Assembly: GCA_022819645.1 (NCBI GenBank)
Contig: JAJEGU010000067.1
Location: forward strand, 1 to 64,000
Direction: 5' to 3'
Source: Pseudomonadales bacterium
Lineage (GTDB): Bacteria; Pseudomonadota; Gammaproteobacteria; Pseudomonadales; Pseudohongiellaceae
DNA: 64,000 bases
The translations under genes were made by a program, and so were the position numbers. This document shows, one piece after another, positions 47,768-55,402 of the stretch. Each line of letters opens with the position of its first letter. Position 1 is the stretch's first letter. The notes beneath the pieces are model-generated. The model did no database searches. It was given only the letters and a program-made list of their open reading frames with translations, and was not told where the DNA came from.

Positions 47768-48787
47768 CTACCGGGCGCTTTCTCCGCCGATTTCCAGCTC
47801 CGACATGACTTCAAGCCGTCTGGCGCCCTGGAGAATGCCGAACATGCCGTAATTGCCTTCATGGCAGGCGTATTCGTAAATCGGCTCATCGATTCGCGAC
47901 AACGGATATTCTCCGTAGAATTCGTCGCTGAACACTGTCGGGTCGTTGACCCGGAAGCCGTAAATCAGCTTGTAATCGGTCTCGCGCCGGAAAGTCTCGG
48001 TAATGGTGATGCCGTCCACCGGCAGCCCGCGCAGGCTGTGCCAACCGTTGAAGTAACGGGTTTCCACCACCAGGGTATCGCCTTCCCAGCGGCCGATGGA
48101 ATCTCCCATCCACTTGCGGTGGGCGGTGCCGGCGGGGTTGCGCTCGCCGGTAATCTTGATGATGCGGGCGTCGTGTACCATTTCCGCCACAATGGTCACA
48201 TAACCCGGGGATTGCACGAACTGCAGGTGGCTGTTGTAGATCACCGGGCTCATCACCGGACCGGAAAGATTGCCGAAACCCACCAGACAGCGCTCGCCAA
48301 GCCCCCGGCCTTCGGGGCCGTCATTGCTGCGGCCGCTGCGGCCGCCCCGGGCCGCAAGCAGGCGTTCCCGGGCGCCGGGTTGCACTTCGGGCATGCGGCC
48401 ACTGGCGGGCTCGATGATCGCTGACGTGCGGAATTCGCCGTTGATCGTCGGCAGGAACTGGGCGTCATCGCGCCAGAAAAGGTCGTAATTGCCTATGGGA
48501 GGCAGGGATTCGGCGACTTCCGGCGGCGGCCGGTCGGGGTCCAGCGGTTCATTGTCGGCATCGAACCGTTGCTGCACCTGACGCTCCAGCGCCAGCACTT
48601 CTTCCTCGGTGTAGGTCTGCCTGTCGCCCAGCGACTCGGGGCGCTCGAAAGGCATGACGGTGGCGTGCTTCCAGACGCCCTGCAGATCGGGAACGCCCCA
48701 TTCGGTCCGCGGCGTCTCGTATTGCTGGGCGGCGGCGCCCGTCCCGAGGGCGGCCAAGACCATGAGGGCAAGCGCTTTTCCGGCCAT
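47768..48787 (-). CDS. Conserved secreted protein (PDLQGVW type), function unknown
   Basis: The 339-residue protein has a signal peptide (LALMVLAALGTGAAAQ) and the pattern TEWGVPDLQGVWKHAT. It also has NYDLFWRDDAQFLPT, GRWEGDTLVVETRYFNG and FRRETDYKLIYGFRVNDP. I recognise these as a widespread uncharacterised secreted family found in proteobacteria and acidobacteria; no activity is known to me. A strong AGGAG precedes the ATG. It begins 30 bases after the RAYT-like gene and has the same orientation as the exporter operon, so it may be its last gene or separately transcribed. Confidence 0.75.
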   Translation of the reverse strand: MAGKALALMVLAALGTGAAAQQYETPRTEWGVPDLQGVWKHATVMPFERPESLGDRQTYTEEEVLALERQVQQRFDADNEPLDPDRPPPEVAESLPPIGNYDLFWRDDAQFLPTINGEFRTSAIIEPASGRMPEVQPGARERLLAARGGRSGRSNDGPEGRGLGERCLVGFGNLSGPVMSPVIYNSHLQFVQSPGYVTIVAEMVHDARIIKITGERNPAGTAHRKWMGDSIGRWEGDTLVVETRYFNGWHSLRGLPVDGITITETFRRETDYKLIYGFRVNDPTVFSDEFYGEYPLSRIDEPIYEYACHEGNYGMFGILQGARRLEVMSELEIGGESAR

Positions 48788-48817
48788 GTTGAGGCTCTCC
48801 TGTCACTTTCCGGCAGG

Positions 48818-49468
48818 CTAGTAAGATTGCGAAGCAGTGTCAATTCGCTTTCGCCGGCAACTCTCTGGGTGCCGTCCCGCCGGAAACAGGCGCTGCTCGA
48901 GCCTCGCCTGCCGGACCGGGTCCACGGGCCCGGCAATGGCATCCCGATAGCGCTGCAGGGCGTTGCCGCCGCTGGCGAGGTATTCCCGGAAAAACGGATG
49001 CCGGCTGAGAAACCGCGAGCCGCCGCCAAAGGCATTGAAGCTGTAGCTCGACCAGGCATACAGGCCGGGGTGACTCGCGCCACCGTGGGCCAGGGGCCAG
49101 CGTTCCATCATCTGCTGACACTCCAGCAACAACCCGGCGCTGTCGATGATGGCCAGGGAGGGCCGGTTCGGAAACACCGCGCTATGGCGTCCGAATCGCT
49201 CGTTGAAATAGTCGGAATAACAGCCATTGGCGTAGTCCAGCAGGGAAAACAGGCTTTTGGGCAAGTCCGGCGAAAGCAGCAGCCAGGCCTCGGTGGGCAG
49301 CAGCACATAGGCGTGCAGGCGCACATGGAAAACCCGGAGGCTGTTGAGCAGCCTGAGCTGAAAGAAGTCGAGGCAGGCGTCATCGAAAAACGCCGGGCCT
49401 TCGACTTTGGCGCGATTGACCACGAACCAGGCGCGTCCGGCGGTATGGGGCAGTTTTGAAGGAGGCAT
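48818..49468 (-). CDS. RAYT/Y1-transposase-like protein lacking catalytic motifs
   Basis: The 216-residue protein follows the layout of REP-associated tyrosine transposases. A VFHVRLHAYVLLPTEAWLLLS segment sits where active enzymes have MPNHVHLL. DYANGCYSDYFNERFGRHSAVFPNR and LLLECQQMMERWPLAHG align where RYIELNPVRAG is expected, followed by LYAWSSYSFNAFGG and RYRDAI. Both histidines of the HUH motif (read T-E-A-W) and the catalytic tyrosine (read Q) appear to be lost. It should therefore not cut DNA, and may be a domesticated DNA- or nucleic-acid-binding relative. It starts 16 bases after the ABC exporter stop, inside that operon. The similarity is by eye only. Confidence 0.6.
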   Translation of the reverse strand: MPPSKLPHTAGRAWFVVNRAKVEGPAFFDDACLDFFQLRLLNSLRVFHVRLHAYVLLPTEAWLLLSPDLPKSLFSLLDYANGCYSDYFNERFGRHSAVFPNRPSLAIIDSAGLLLECQQMMERWPLAHGGASHPGLYAWSSYSFNAFGGGSRFLSRHPFFREYLASGGNALQRYRDAIAGPVDPVRQARLEQRLFPAGRHPESCRRKRIDTASQSY

Positions 49469-49484
49469 GTTTCTTCCTGAAAAG

Positions 49485-51584
49485 CTATGGCAAGACCGGA
49501 GCCGCCGGTTGCGCGCCCGGCAGGTGGATCGAATTCGTTCCGAGCTTGGCCAGCGCCGGATTGTGGGTGACGAGGATCACGGCAATGCGCAGTTCGGCGA
49601 TATTGGCCAGAATCCGCCGCGCAACGGTATCGCTGAGGCAGGCAAGGCTTTCGTCGAGCAGCAACAGTTTGGGCCGCTTGTACAGCGCCCGGGCGAGCAG
49701 GACCCGCTGTACCTGTCCGGCGGAAAGGCTGTTGCCCAGCTCCCCCACCCGGGTGTTGAAGCCCAGCGGCAGGCAGAGGATTTCTTCGAGAATGCAGGCC
49801 CGGCGGCAGGCGTCTTCGAGCCTTTGCTGGTTGTAGGGTTCTTCTTCCAGATTGATGTTGTAGGCGATGTCGCCGGCGAGGAGGCCGTCGTTGTGCAGCA
49901 CCGCGGCGGCGCCTGCCCGCAGGTTTGCCAGCCCAAGCCGGGGCAGAGGTGTGTCGTCGAACCAGAGACTGCCGCTGCTCGCCGGTTCGAGGCCGGCGAC
50001 GAGTTTCAGCAAGGTGGATTTGCCGCAGCCCGAAGGCCCGGTAATCACCAGCATCTCGCCGGGCTCCACCGCAAAGTCCAGCGCCTCGAACACCGGGCGC
50101 TCGTCGGTGGAATAGCGGAAGCCGACCCCTTCGCCGCGCACCTTGCCGGAAAATGCGCGGCGGGGAAACTGCCCCAGCGGATCGGTTTCCTCGGCTTCCT
50201 CCAGGGCGATGTCGGCGATGCGCTCCAGGTCAAGCTGCATCAGCCGCAGTTCCGCCAGCTTGGGCAGCATGGCCAGCACCGAAGACGAAAAATGCTGTTT
50301 CAGAAAGATGAAGCCCATCAGTTGCCCGATGGTGAGCGCACCGTCGGAAATGAGCTGGGCGCCCAGATAAATGACGAGTATCTGCTCGACCCCGAACAAC
50401 AGGCCCTGGCCGGAACCGAACCAGAGCTGGAAAGTGCCCAGGTGATAGCCCGCGTTGGCGGAATTGACGTAATGGTTCTGCCAGTCGGCGATGCGCTGGT
50501 CTTCGATGGCGTAGTTCTTGACCACCGGAGCCCAGCGGACATTCTCCATGAGCCGGCTTTCGCTTTTCGCCGCCCGCACGATGGACTCCTGCCGCCGCAG
50601 TTTCTCCCCGGGCAGCGAAGCGAGCTTGATCAGGGCCGCCACGATCACGAAGCAGAGGCAGACCGTCGCCAGCATGGGCGAATACACATAAAGCAGGGCC
50701 AGGGAAAGCAGCGACAGCAGGCCGTCCACGAGCACGGTGATCATGTCCCCGGAGATCAGGCCGCTGATCTTCCCCGCCGAGGAAAAGCGCGACACCAGAT
50801 CGCCCATCTCGCGCCGTTCAAAGAACCGCAGGGGAAGGCTGATGAGATGCTGGAACAAGCCCGAAACCATCTCGAATCCCAGCCGGATCGCGAATTGCAT
50901 GGTCACCAGCGAGCGCACATGGCCGAGGGCGATGCGGGCGAGCATGAGCAGGCCGAACAGCAGGGCGACCACGAGCACCAGGTCCATATCGCCCCGGGCC
51001 AGCCCCTGATCGATGACGAGTTGCAGATACAGCGGGCTGAGCAGCGAGCAGGCCTGCACCAGCAGCGACAGCAGCAGGATCAGCGCCATTCCCCGGACAA
51101 TTCCGTGGGAGAAGCGAACCAGGTCTCGCAGGCGCAGGCGGCGCGGGGGCTCGGCGTTGATGATCTCGCCGCCGGCGCTGAATTCCACGGCAATGCCGGT
51201 GAAGTGCCCGTCGAGTTCCCGCAAGGGATACTTGCGGATGCCGGTGGCGGGATCGTGAATCACCACCTTGCCCCGGGAGCACTTCTTCAGCACCACGAAA
51301 TGATCGAGATCCCAGTGCAGTATCGCCGGGGTGCTCAGGCGGGGAATGTCATCGAGTTCGAGTTTCAGCGAACGGGACTTCAGCCCCGCCGCTGCCGCCG
51401 CCCGGGTCAGGTGCTTTAGCGAAGCGCCGAATGCCGGCAGCTTGCTTGTTTCCCGAATCGAGCGGATATCGGTGGTATGGCCGTAGTAGCTGACCACCAT
51501 GGCCAGGCAGGCGAGTCCGCATTCATTGGCCTCGGCCTGGAAAATCATGGGCAGGCTGTGGCGGCTTGCAAACAGTCGGTTCAC
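49485..51584 (-). CDS. C39-peptidase ABC exporter (bacteriocin type)
   Basis: The 699-residue protein has three parts. The N-terminal C39 protease has Gln16, Cys22 in QAEANECGLACLAMV, His95 in DHFVVLKK and Asp111 in HDPATG, so all catalytic residues are present. Six membrane helices cover about 160-430. The ATPase has Walker A GPSGCGKST at 516-524, signature LSAGQ at 620-624, Walker B LLLLDE at 640-645 and His674. Such proteins cleave double-glycine leaders and export the peptide. The Q-loop position reads His564 (VLHNDG) instead of glutamine. It overlaps the HlyD gene by four bases. No precursor peptide is obvious nearby. Confidence 0.92.
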   Translation of the reverse strand: MNRLFASRHSLPMIFQAEANECGLACLAMVVSYYGHTTDIRSIRETSKLPAFGASLKHLTRAAAAAGLKSRSLKLELDDIPRLSTPAILHWDLDHFVVLKKCSRGKVVIHDPATGIRKYPLRELDGHFTGIAVEFSAGGEIINAEPPRRLRLRDLVRFSHGIVRGMALILLLSLLVQACSLLSPLYLQLVIDQGLARGDMDLVLVVALLFGLLMLARIALGHVRSLVTMQFAIRLGFEMVSGLFQHLISLPLRFFERREMGDLVSRFSSAGKISGLISGDMITVLVDGLLSLLSLALLYVYSPMLATVCLCFVIVAALIKLASLPGEKLRRQESIVRAAKSESRLMENVRWAPVVKNYAIEDQRIADWQNHYVNSANAGYHLGTFQLWFGSGQGLLFGVEQILVIYLGAQLISDGALTIGQLMGFIFLKQHFSSSVLAMLPKLAELRLMQLDLERIADIALEEAEETDPLGQFPRRAFSGKVRGEGVGFRYSTDERPVFEALDFAVEPGEMLVITGPSGCGKSTLLKLVAGLEPASSGSLWFDDTPLPRLGLANLRAGAAAVLHNDGLLAGDIAYNINLEEEPYNQQRLEDACRRACILEEILCLPLGFNTRVGELGNSLSAGQVQRVLLARALYKRPKLLLLDESLACLSDTVARRILANIAELRIAVILVTHNPALAKLGTNSIHLPGAQPAAPVLP

Positions 51585-52831
51585 CAGATCAGTCCTCGCA
51601 GTGATCGCAGGGGTTTGAAAACAAGCCCGATCAGCGGGAGCTGGTCGGTGACGATATTGGCCTGGAACTGCATGCCGGCGAGCAGGGTGTGCTCTTCCGG
51701 GCCGCTGACGTTCTGTCGCTCAATAGCCGCCCGCACCCGGTAGACGGGCTCGTTGAGCACACTCAGGGGCAGCAGTTGCTCCCGGGGGTCGAGGCGGGCG
51801 CCGGGCACCGAGTCGATGGTGGCGCTGTAGCGGCCGTATTCGCGGTAGTCGAAGGATTCGTAGCTCAGCAGCACCTGCTGGCCGAGGGCCACCTTGCCGA
51901 TGACCCGGGAGGGCACATAGATTTCGGCGCTGAGCCGGGATTGCTCCGGGCCGAGGTAGATCAGCGGCTGCCCCGCCCGGAAGCTGTCGCCGATGCCCAC
52001 GGCAACCGTGGCCACGAGGCCGTCCCGGTCGGCGTGGAGAAAAACCGATTGCTGGGTTTCCAGTTGTCTGATTTCCGACCCAAGTTGGCCGATTTCCTCG
52101 CCGAGGGAGAGATCAAGCTGGTTCTTGGCGAGTTTCTGCTGCTCATGATCGGCTTTCAGATCCTTGATGCGAAGCTCCTGCTCGGCCGCCTGGCGGTCGG
52201 TCTCCGCCGCTTCCTGGGCGAGTTGCAGGTGCGCCGCATAGGCTTCGTCGAACTGGAAGCTGGTGATCGCGGCGGCTTCGAGCAGGGACTCGATTTGCAG
52301 CAGGTGCCGCTCGCTGACTCGGATGCGCTCGCGGAGCAACGCCTGTTTGCGCCTCGCGGTTTCCAGGGATTCTCCGGCGTGCGCCTGCAATTCCAGATTG
52401 CGGCGCAGGGCGAGTTCATGTTCTTCCTGGTGCAGCGGGACTTTCTCCCGCAAGGCGGCCCGGCGCTCGCGCAGGGCTTCGATGCGCAGGTCGTGGGCTT
52501 CGGAAAACTGGCTCACCGCGGCCAGCGACACCCGGGCCAGGGCTTGACCCGCCTCGACGGCCTCGCCTTCCGCCACCAGCAATTCCTCCACCTGTCCCGA
52601 GCCGCCAATGGAGAGTTTCTGCAGCCCTCCCACCGGCACGAGCACTCCCGGAGCCTGTTCGGTGACCTTGTAGGAAGTCAGCGTCAGCAGCAGCCCGGCG
52701 CCCACGGTAATCGCCACCAGGACAAAGACCGCATTGCGCAGCAGATTCTTTCCTCCGGCCAGGGGACGCGACTCGGCAATGCGGTACTTCTGTTGCAGCG
52801 CCTGGGGCCGGATCAGTTCATTTCTTTCCAT
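51581..52831 (-). CDS. HlyD-family periplasmic adaptor for the ABC exporter
   Basis: The 416-residue protein has an N-terminal membrane anchor (AVFVLVAITVGAGLLLTL), a lipoyl-type VPVGGLQKLSIGGSGQVEELLVAEGEAVEAGQ, and a long coiled-coil hairpin (about 110-270). The second lipoyl half has FLHADRDGLVATVAVGIGDSFRAGQ, and a C-terminal barrel follows. It bridges the C39 exporter to an outer-membrane channel that is not encoded here. The four-base overlap with the exporter gene and the 24-base gap to the ACP gene indicate one operon. Its closest type is the CvaA/RaxA-like bacteriocin adaptor group. Confidence 0.9.
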   Translation of the reverse strand: MERNELIRPQALQQKYRIAESRPLAGGKNLLRNAVFVLVAITVGAGLLLTLTSYKVTEQAPGVLVPVGGLQKLSIGGSGQVEELLVAEGEAVEAGQALARVSLAAVSQFSEAHDLRIEALRERRAALREKVPLHQEEHELALRRNLELQAHAGESLETARRKQALLRERIRVSERHLLQIESLLEAAAITSFQFDEAYAAHLQLAQEAAETDRQAAEQELRIKDLKADHEQQKLAKNQLDLSLGEEIGQLGSEIRQLETQQSVFLHADRDGLVATVAVGIGDSFRAGQPLIYLGPEQSRLSAEIYVPSRVIGKVALGQQVLLSYESFDYREYGRYSATIDSVPGARLDPREQLLPLSVLNEPVYRVRAAIERQNVSGPEEHTLLAGMQFQANIVTDQLPLIGLVFKPLRSLRGLIW

Positions 52832-52855
52832 CTGGCGATCCTCAACGGCCCCGGC

Positions 52856-53098
52856 TCAGTCCTGGCCCGAAAGCTTGCGTTCGATGCGTTCCACGAGGTC
52901 TCCCACGGTTTCCACCGCAACGAGTTCCTTTTCGTCGAGTTCCACCGAGAAACTTTCCTCAAGTTCGTAAACCACCTCGAACATGGCCAGGGAATCGAGG
53001 TCGAGTTCGTCGAGTTCGCTGTCGAGATCGATGGCCTGGGGGTTCGATTCATTGCTGTAACGGGCCAGCAGGTGCAGTGTCTTGCTGCGGATGTGCAT
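52856..53098 (-). CDS. Acyl carrier protein
   Basis: The 80-residue acidic protein has the ACP four-helix pattern. The phosphopantetheine serine is Ser36 in ELDLDSLAMFEVVYELEESF, with downstream VETVGDLVERIERKL. It would carry an acyl or amino-acyl group on a pantetheine arm. AGGAGA lies six bases before the ATG. Its 5' end overlaps the acyltransferase-like gene by 50 bases in another frame. Being in an exporter operon and not next to fatty-acid synthesis genes, it is a dedicated ACP, perhaps supplying acyl groups to the neighbouring acyltransferase. This is inferred from context. Confidence 0.88.
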   Translation of the reverse strand: MHIRSKTLHLLARYSNESNPQAIDLDSELDELDLDSLAMFEVVYELEESFSVELDEKELVAVETVGDLVERIERKLSGQD

Positions 53099-53939
53099 GG
53101 GATGTCTCCTGGGGTTGCGTGGCGCCCGGGGCGCCGGGTGGGATGAAATACAGCGGCAAGGCGCCGAGGTAGCGCCATTGCTCGGGATTGGTGCGAAAGA
53201 AAGGCTCGAAAAAGCGGGTCAGCGCCGCGGTCAGGCGATTGGCGGCGGCGGCAAGCGACTCGCCGCGAATCCGCTCCGGCTCAAGCTGCTCGCCGAGGAC
53301 GATCTGCCCGCGCTCGCCGTCGAACCAGTTGATCACCGGCAGCATGGGAATGCGGTTGGTGAGGCTGAGCAGCGCGGACCCCTGGGGGAAAAAGGCCGGG
53401 CGTTGCAGAAAATCAACGCTTGCCGCGCCGCCGAACTGCCCGGTCAAATCGCAGAAGGTCACGAATTGCACGCCGGGGCTGCGCAGCAACGGCGCCAGGG
53501 TGCTGATGCCGGACTCGTCGGCGATCAGTTGTGATTCCGGGCCCTGGGCGCGTTTGCCGAAAGCGCGCCCCATGTTTTGGAAATACCCGTCACTGCCCCG
53601 GGCCTGGGAGAGGTAGTACACCCTGGCCCGGTCGCCGATGCCCGCACCGAGCAGGTTGAGGCCGTAGATGTAGTCGCCGAAGTGGTAACTCACGAGCAGG
53701 CGCGACCGCGGGTCGGCTTCGATCAGTTCGCGCAATTTCCCCTTTTGGGGAAAATGCAGGCCAGCCACGAGCCGCCGCAGTTCAGGCGGCGGCAGGGGGT
53801 GGTTGCGGCGGTGCTCGAGCTGCGTCAACCACCGGTCGTTGGCGGCAAGCAGCCGCCGGGTCCGGTCGCGGGTCTCGCGCAGGCAGGTGGCGACAGCGGC
53901 GATCTGTTCCGCGGAAAATCCGGTCTTGTTGCGGGCCAT
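53049..53939 (-). CDS. Divergent LpxL-like acyltransferase in exporter operon
   Basis: The 296-residue protein has weak but consistent similarity to the LpxL/HtrB acyltransferase fold. SYHFGDYIYGLNLL (His86, Asp89) sits at the active-site position, FCDLTGQFGGAASVDFLQRPAFFPQGSALLSLTNRIPMLPV matches the later core, and NPEQWRYLGALPLYF matches the usual PEQWxWxxRRF. It lacks the typical N-terminal hydrophobic helix and may be soluble or peripheral. It is the first gene of the operon, overlapping the ACP gene by 50 bases, so an ACP-dependent acyl transfer is likely. Alternatives are a sequence-related protein with a non-acyl role. The ATG before ARNKTGF is preferred over one 20 codons earlier. 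Confidence 0.6.
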   Translation of the reverse strand: MARNKTGFSAEQIAAVATCLRETRDRTRRLLAANDRWLTQLEHRRNHPLPPPELRRLVAGLHFPQKGKLRELIEADPRSRLLVSYHFGDYIYGLNLLGAGIGDRARVYYLSQARGSDGYFQNMGRAFGKRAQGPESQLIADESGISTLAPLLRSPGVQFVTFCDLTGQFGGAASVDFLQRPAFFPQGSALLSLTNRIPMLPVINWFDGERGQIVLGEQLEPERIRGESLAAAANRLTAALTRFFEPFFRTNPEQWRYLGALPLYFIPPGAPGATQPQETSHAHPQQDTAPAGPLQQ

Positions 53940-54047
53940 GATTGGGTCCTTGCCGAGGGGCTGGCCATAGGTGTAGGCAAGAATTTCCGGACGCGCCAAA
54001 TTTTTGACGAAAATAATTTGCGGGCCGGAAAGAACCCGCCCTGCCGG

Positions 54048-54053
54048 TATAAT
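54048..54053 (+). promoter_or_regulatory. Perfect -10 box upstream of pepQ
   Basis: TATAAT lies 32 bases before the pepQ ATG. No good -35 hexamer is correctly spaced; TTGACG occurs at 54004-54009, which is too far. The divergent gap to the acyltransferase operon is AT-rich. Confidence 0.4.
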
Positions 54054-54085
54054 CCGGGGCTGTTGGATTCAGGAGAGAGTTGAAG

Positions 54086-55402
54086 ATGCATGAGGCGGAC
54101 AGCTATTCGGCCCATGTGGCGCAATTGTGCGAACGCTACGGCCAGGCCATGGGGGACCGCTTCCCGGCGGTGCTGCTGCACAGTGGCGGCAGCGGCCATT
54201 ACTTCGGCGACGACCGGGAAATGCCCTTCCAGGCCTATGGCCATTTCGCCCAGTGGCTGCCGGTGAACCGCCCCAACCAGTTCCTGCTGATTCACCCGGG
54301 GGAGAAACCTGTCTACTTTCAGGTCGTTCCCGCGGACTACTGGTACGAGCAGGATTTCGCCATCGACGATCCATGGCGCGAGGCGCTGGAAGTGCGGCAC
54401 TTGTCGGCAGTGGCGGACCTGCCGAAACCAGAGCCGGGAACCGCCTGGCTTGGCCCGGACCCGGGACTCGCCGAAGAACTCGGCATCGCGCCGGCGCATT
54501 GCAATCCCCCGGCGCTGCGCAAGCCGCTCGATTTCGCCCGGGCCATCAAGACGCCCTACGAAACCGCCCAGTTGCGAGCCGCCAGCCGTCTCGCCATGCG
54601 CGCCCACCAGGCGGCCCGGCTGTGCTTTCTCGCCGGCGGCAGCGAATTCGATATCCACTTCGCCTTTCTCGAAGCCTGCCGCCAGATCGAGGAAGAACTG
54701 CCCTACACCCCCATCATCGCCCTTGACGAGAAATCGGCCATCCTCCATTACCAGCACAAGCGGCGGCAACTTGCGGGTCCGCCCAGGGTGCTGCTGATCG
54801 ACGCCGGCTGCCGGGTCAATGGCTATGGCTCGGACATAACCCGAACCTGGACCTCGACGGTGGCGGATGCCCTGTTTGTCGATCTGCTCGCGGGCATGGA
54901 CGAGCTGCAGCGGGGGCTGGTGGCGCAAGTCGGGCCGGGAATGGACTATGTGGACCTGCATCTCGCCGCCCTGGACGGGCTGGCGGAGTTGCTGCTTGCG
55001 CTCGGCATATGCCGGGGCGGCGGCGAGCCCTTGCGGGAAGCCGGGATTCCACAATGCTTCATGCCACATGGCGTGGGGCATCTGCTCGGCGTACAGGTAC
55101 ACGATGTGGGCGGTCGCCAGCTTGATGCCCGGGGCGGGGAGCGGCCGCCGCCGGAGCATTCCCCGGCCTTGCGCAATACCCGGATCATGGTGGAAGACAT
55201 GGTGTTCACCATCGAGCCCGGTTGCTACTTCATCCCCATGCTTCTCGAACCCCTGCGGGAATCGGCGAAGGCGCGGCTGATCGACTGGAACGCCGTCGAT
55301 GCGCTCTACAGCCATGGCGGAGTGAGGATCGAAGACAATGTGCGGGTAAGCGCTTCGGGGACGGAGAATCTTACTCGGGAGGCCGCGCCAGCAGCGGCCT
55401 GA
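54086..55402 (+). CDS. pepQ: Xaa-Pro dipeptidase
   Basis: The 438-residue M24-family metallopeptidase has a creatinase-like N-terminal domain (to about 150) and a pita-bread catalytic domain. The two-metal ligands are visible in LIDAGCRVNGYGSDITRTW (two Asp), MPHGVGHLLGVQVHD (His), FTIEPGCYF (Glu) and GVRIEDNV (Glu). It hydrolyses dipeptides with C-terminal proline, and relatives also act on organophosphates. GGAGAGA lies upstream of the ATG; a TTG two codons earlier is possible. Length matches PepQ. Its 3' end overlaps the convergent waaA by 32 bases. It is divergent from the exporter operon. Confidence 0.94.
   Translation: MHEADSYSAHVAQLCERYGQAMGDRFPAVLLHSGGSGHYFGDDREMPFQAYGHFAQWLPVNRPNQFLLIHPGEKPVYFQVVPADYWYEQDFAIDDPWREALEVRHLSAVADLPKPEPGTAWLGPDPGLAEELGIAPAHCNPPALRKPLDFARAIKTPYETAQLRAASRLAMRAHQAARLCFLAGGSEFDIHFAFLEACRQIEEELPYTPIIALDEKSAILHYQHKRRQLAGPPRVLLIDAGCRVNGYGSDITRTWTSTVADALFVDLLAGMDELQRGLVAQVGPGMDYVDLHLAALDGLAELLLALGICRGGGEPLREAGIPQCFMPHGVGHLLGVQVHDVGGRQLDARGGERPPPEHSPALRNTRIMVEDMVFTIEPGCYFIPMLLEPLRESAKARLIDWNAVDALYSHGGVRIEDNVRVSASGTENLTREAAPAAA

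Noticed and set aside
48818-49468. Calling the RAYT-like gene an active insertion sequence
   Set aside because: The HUH histidines and tyrosine are not present, no inverted repeats bound it as a unit, and it lies flush within an operon.
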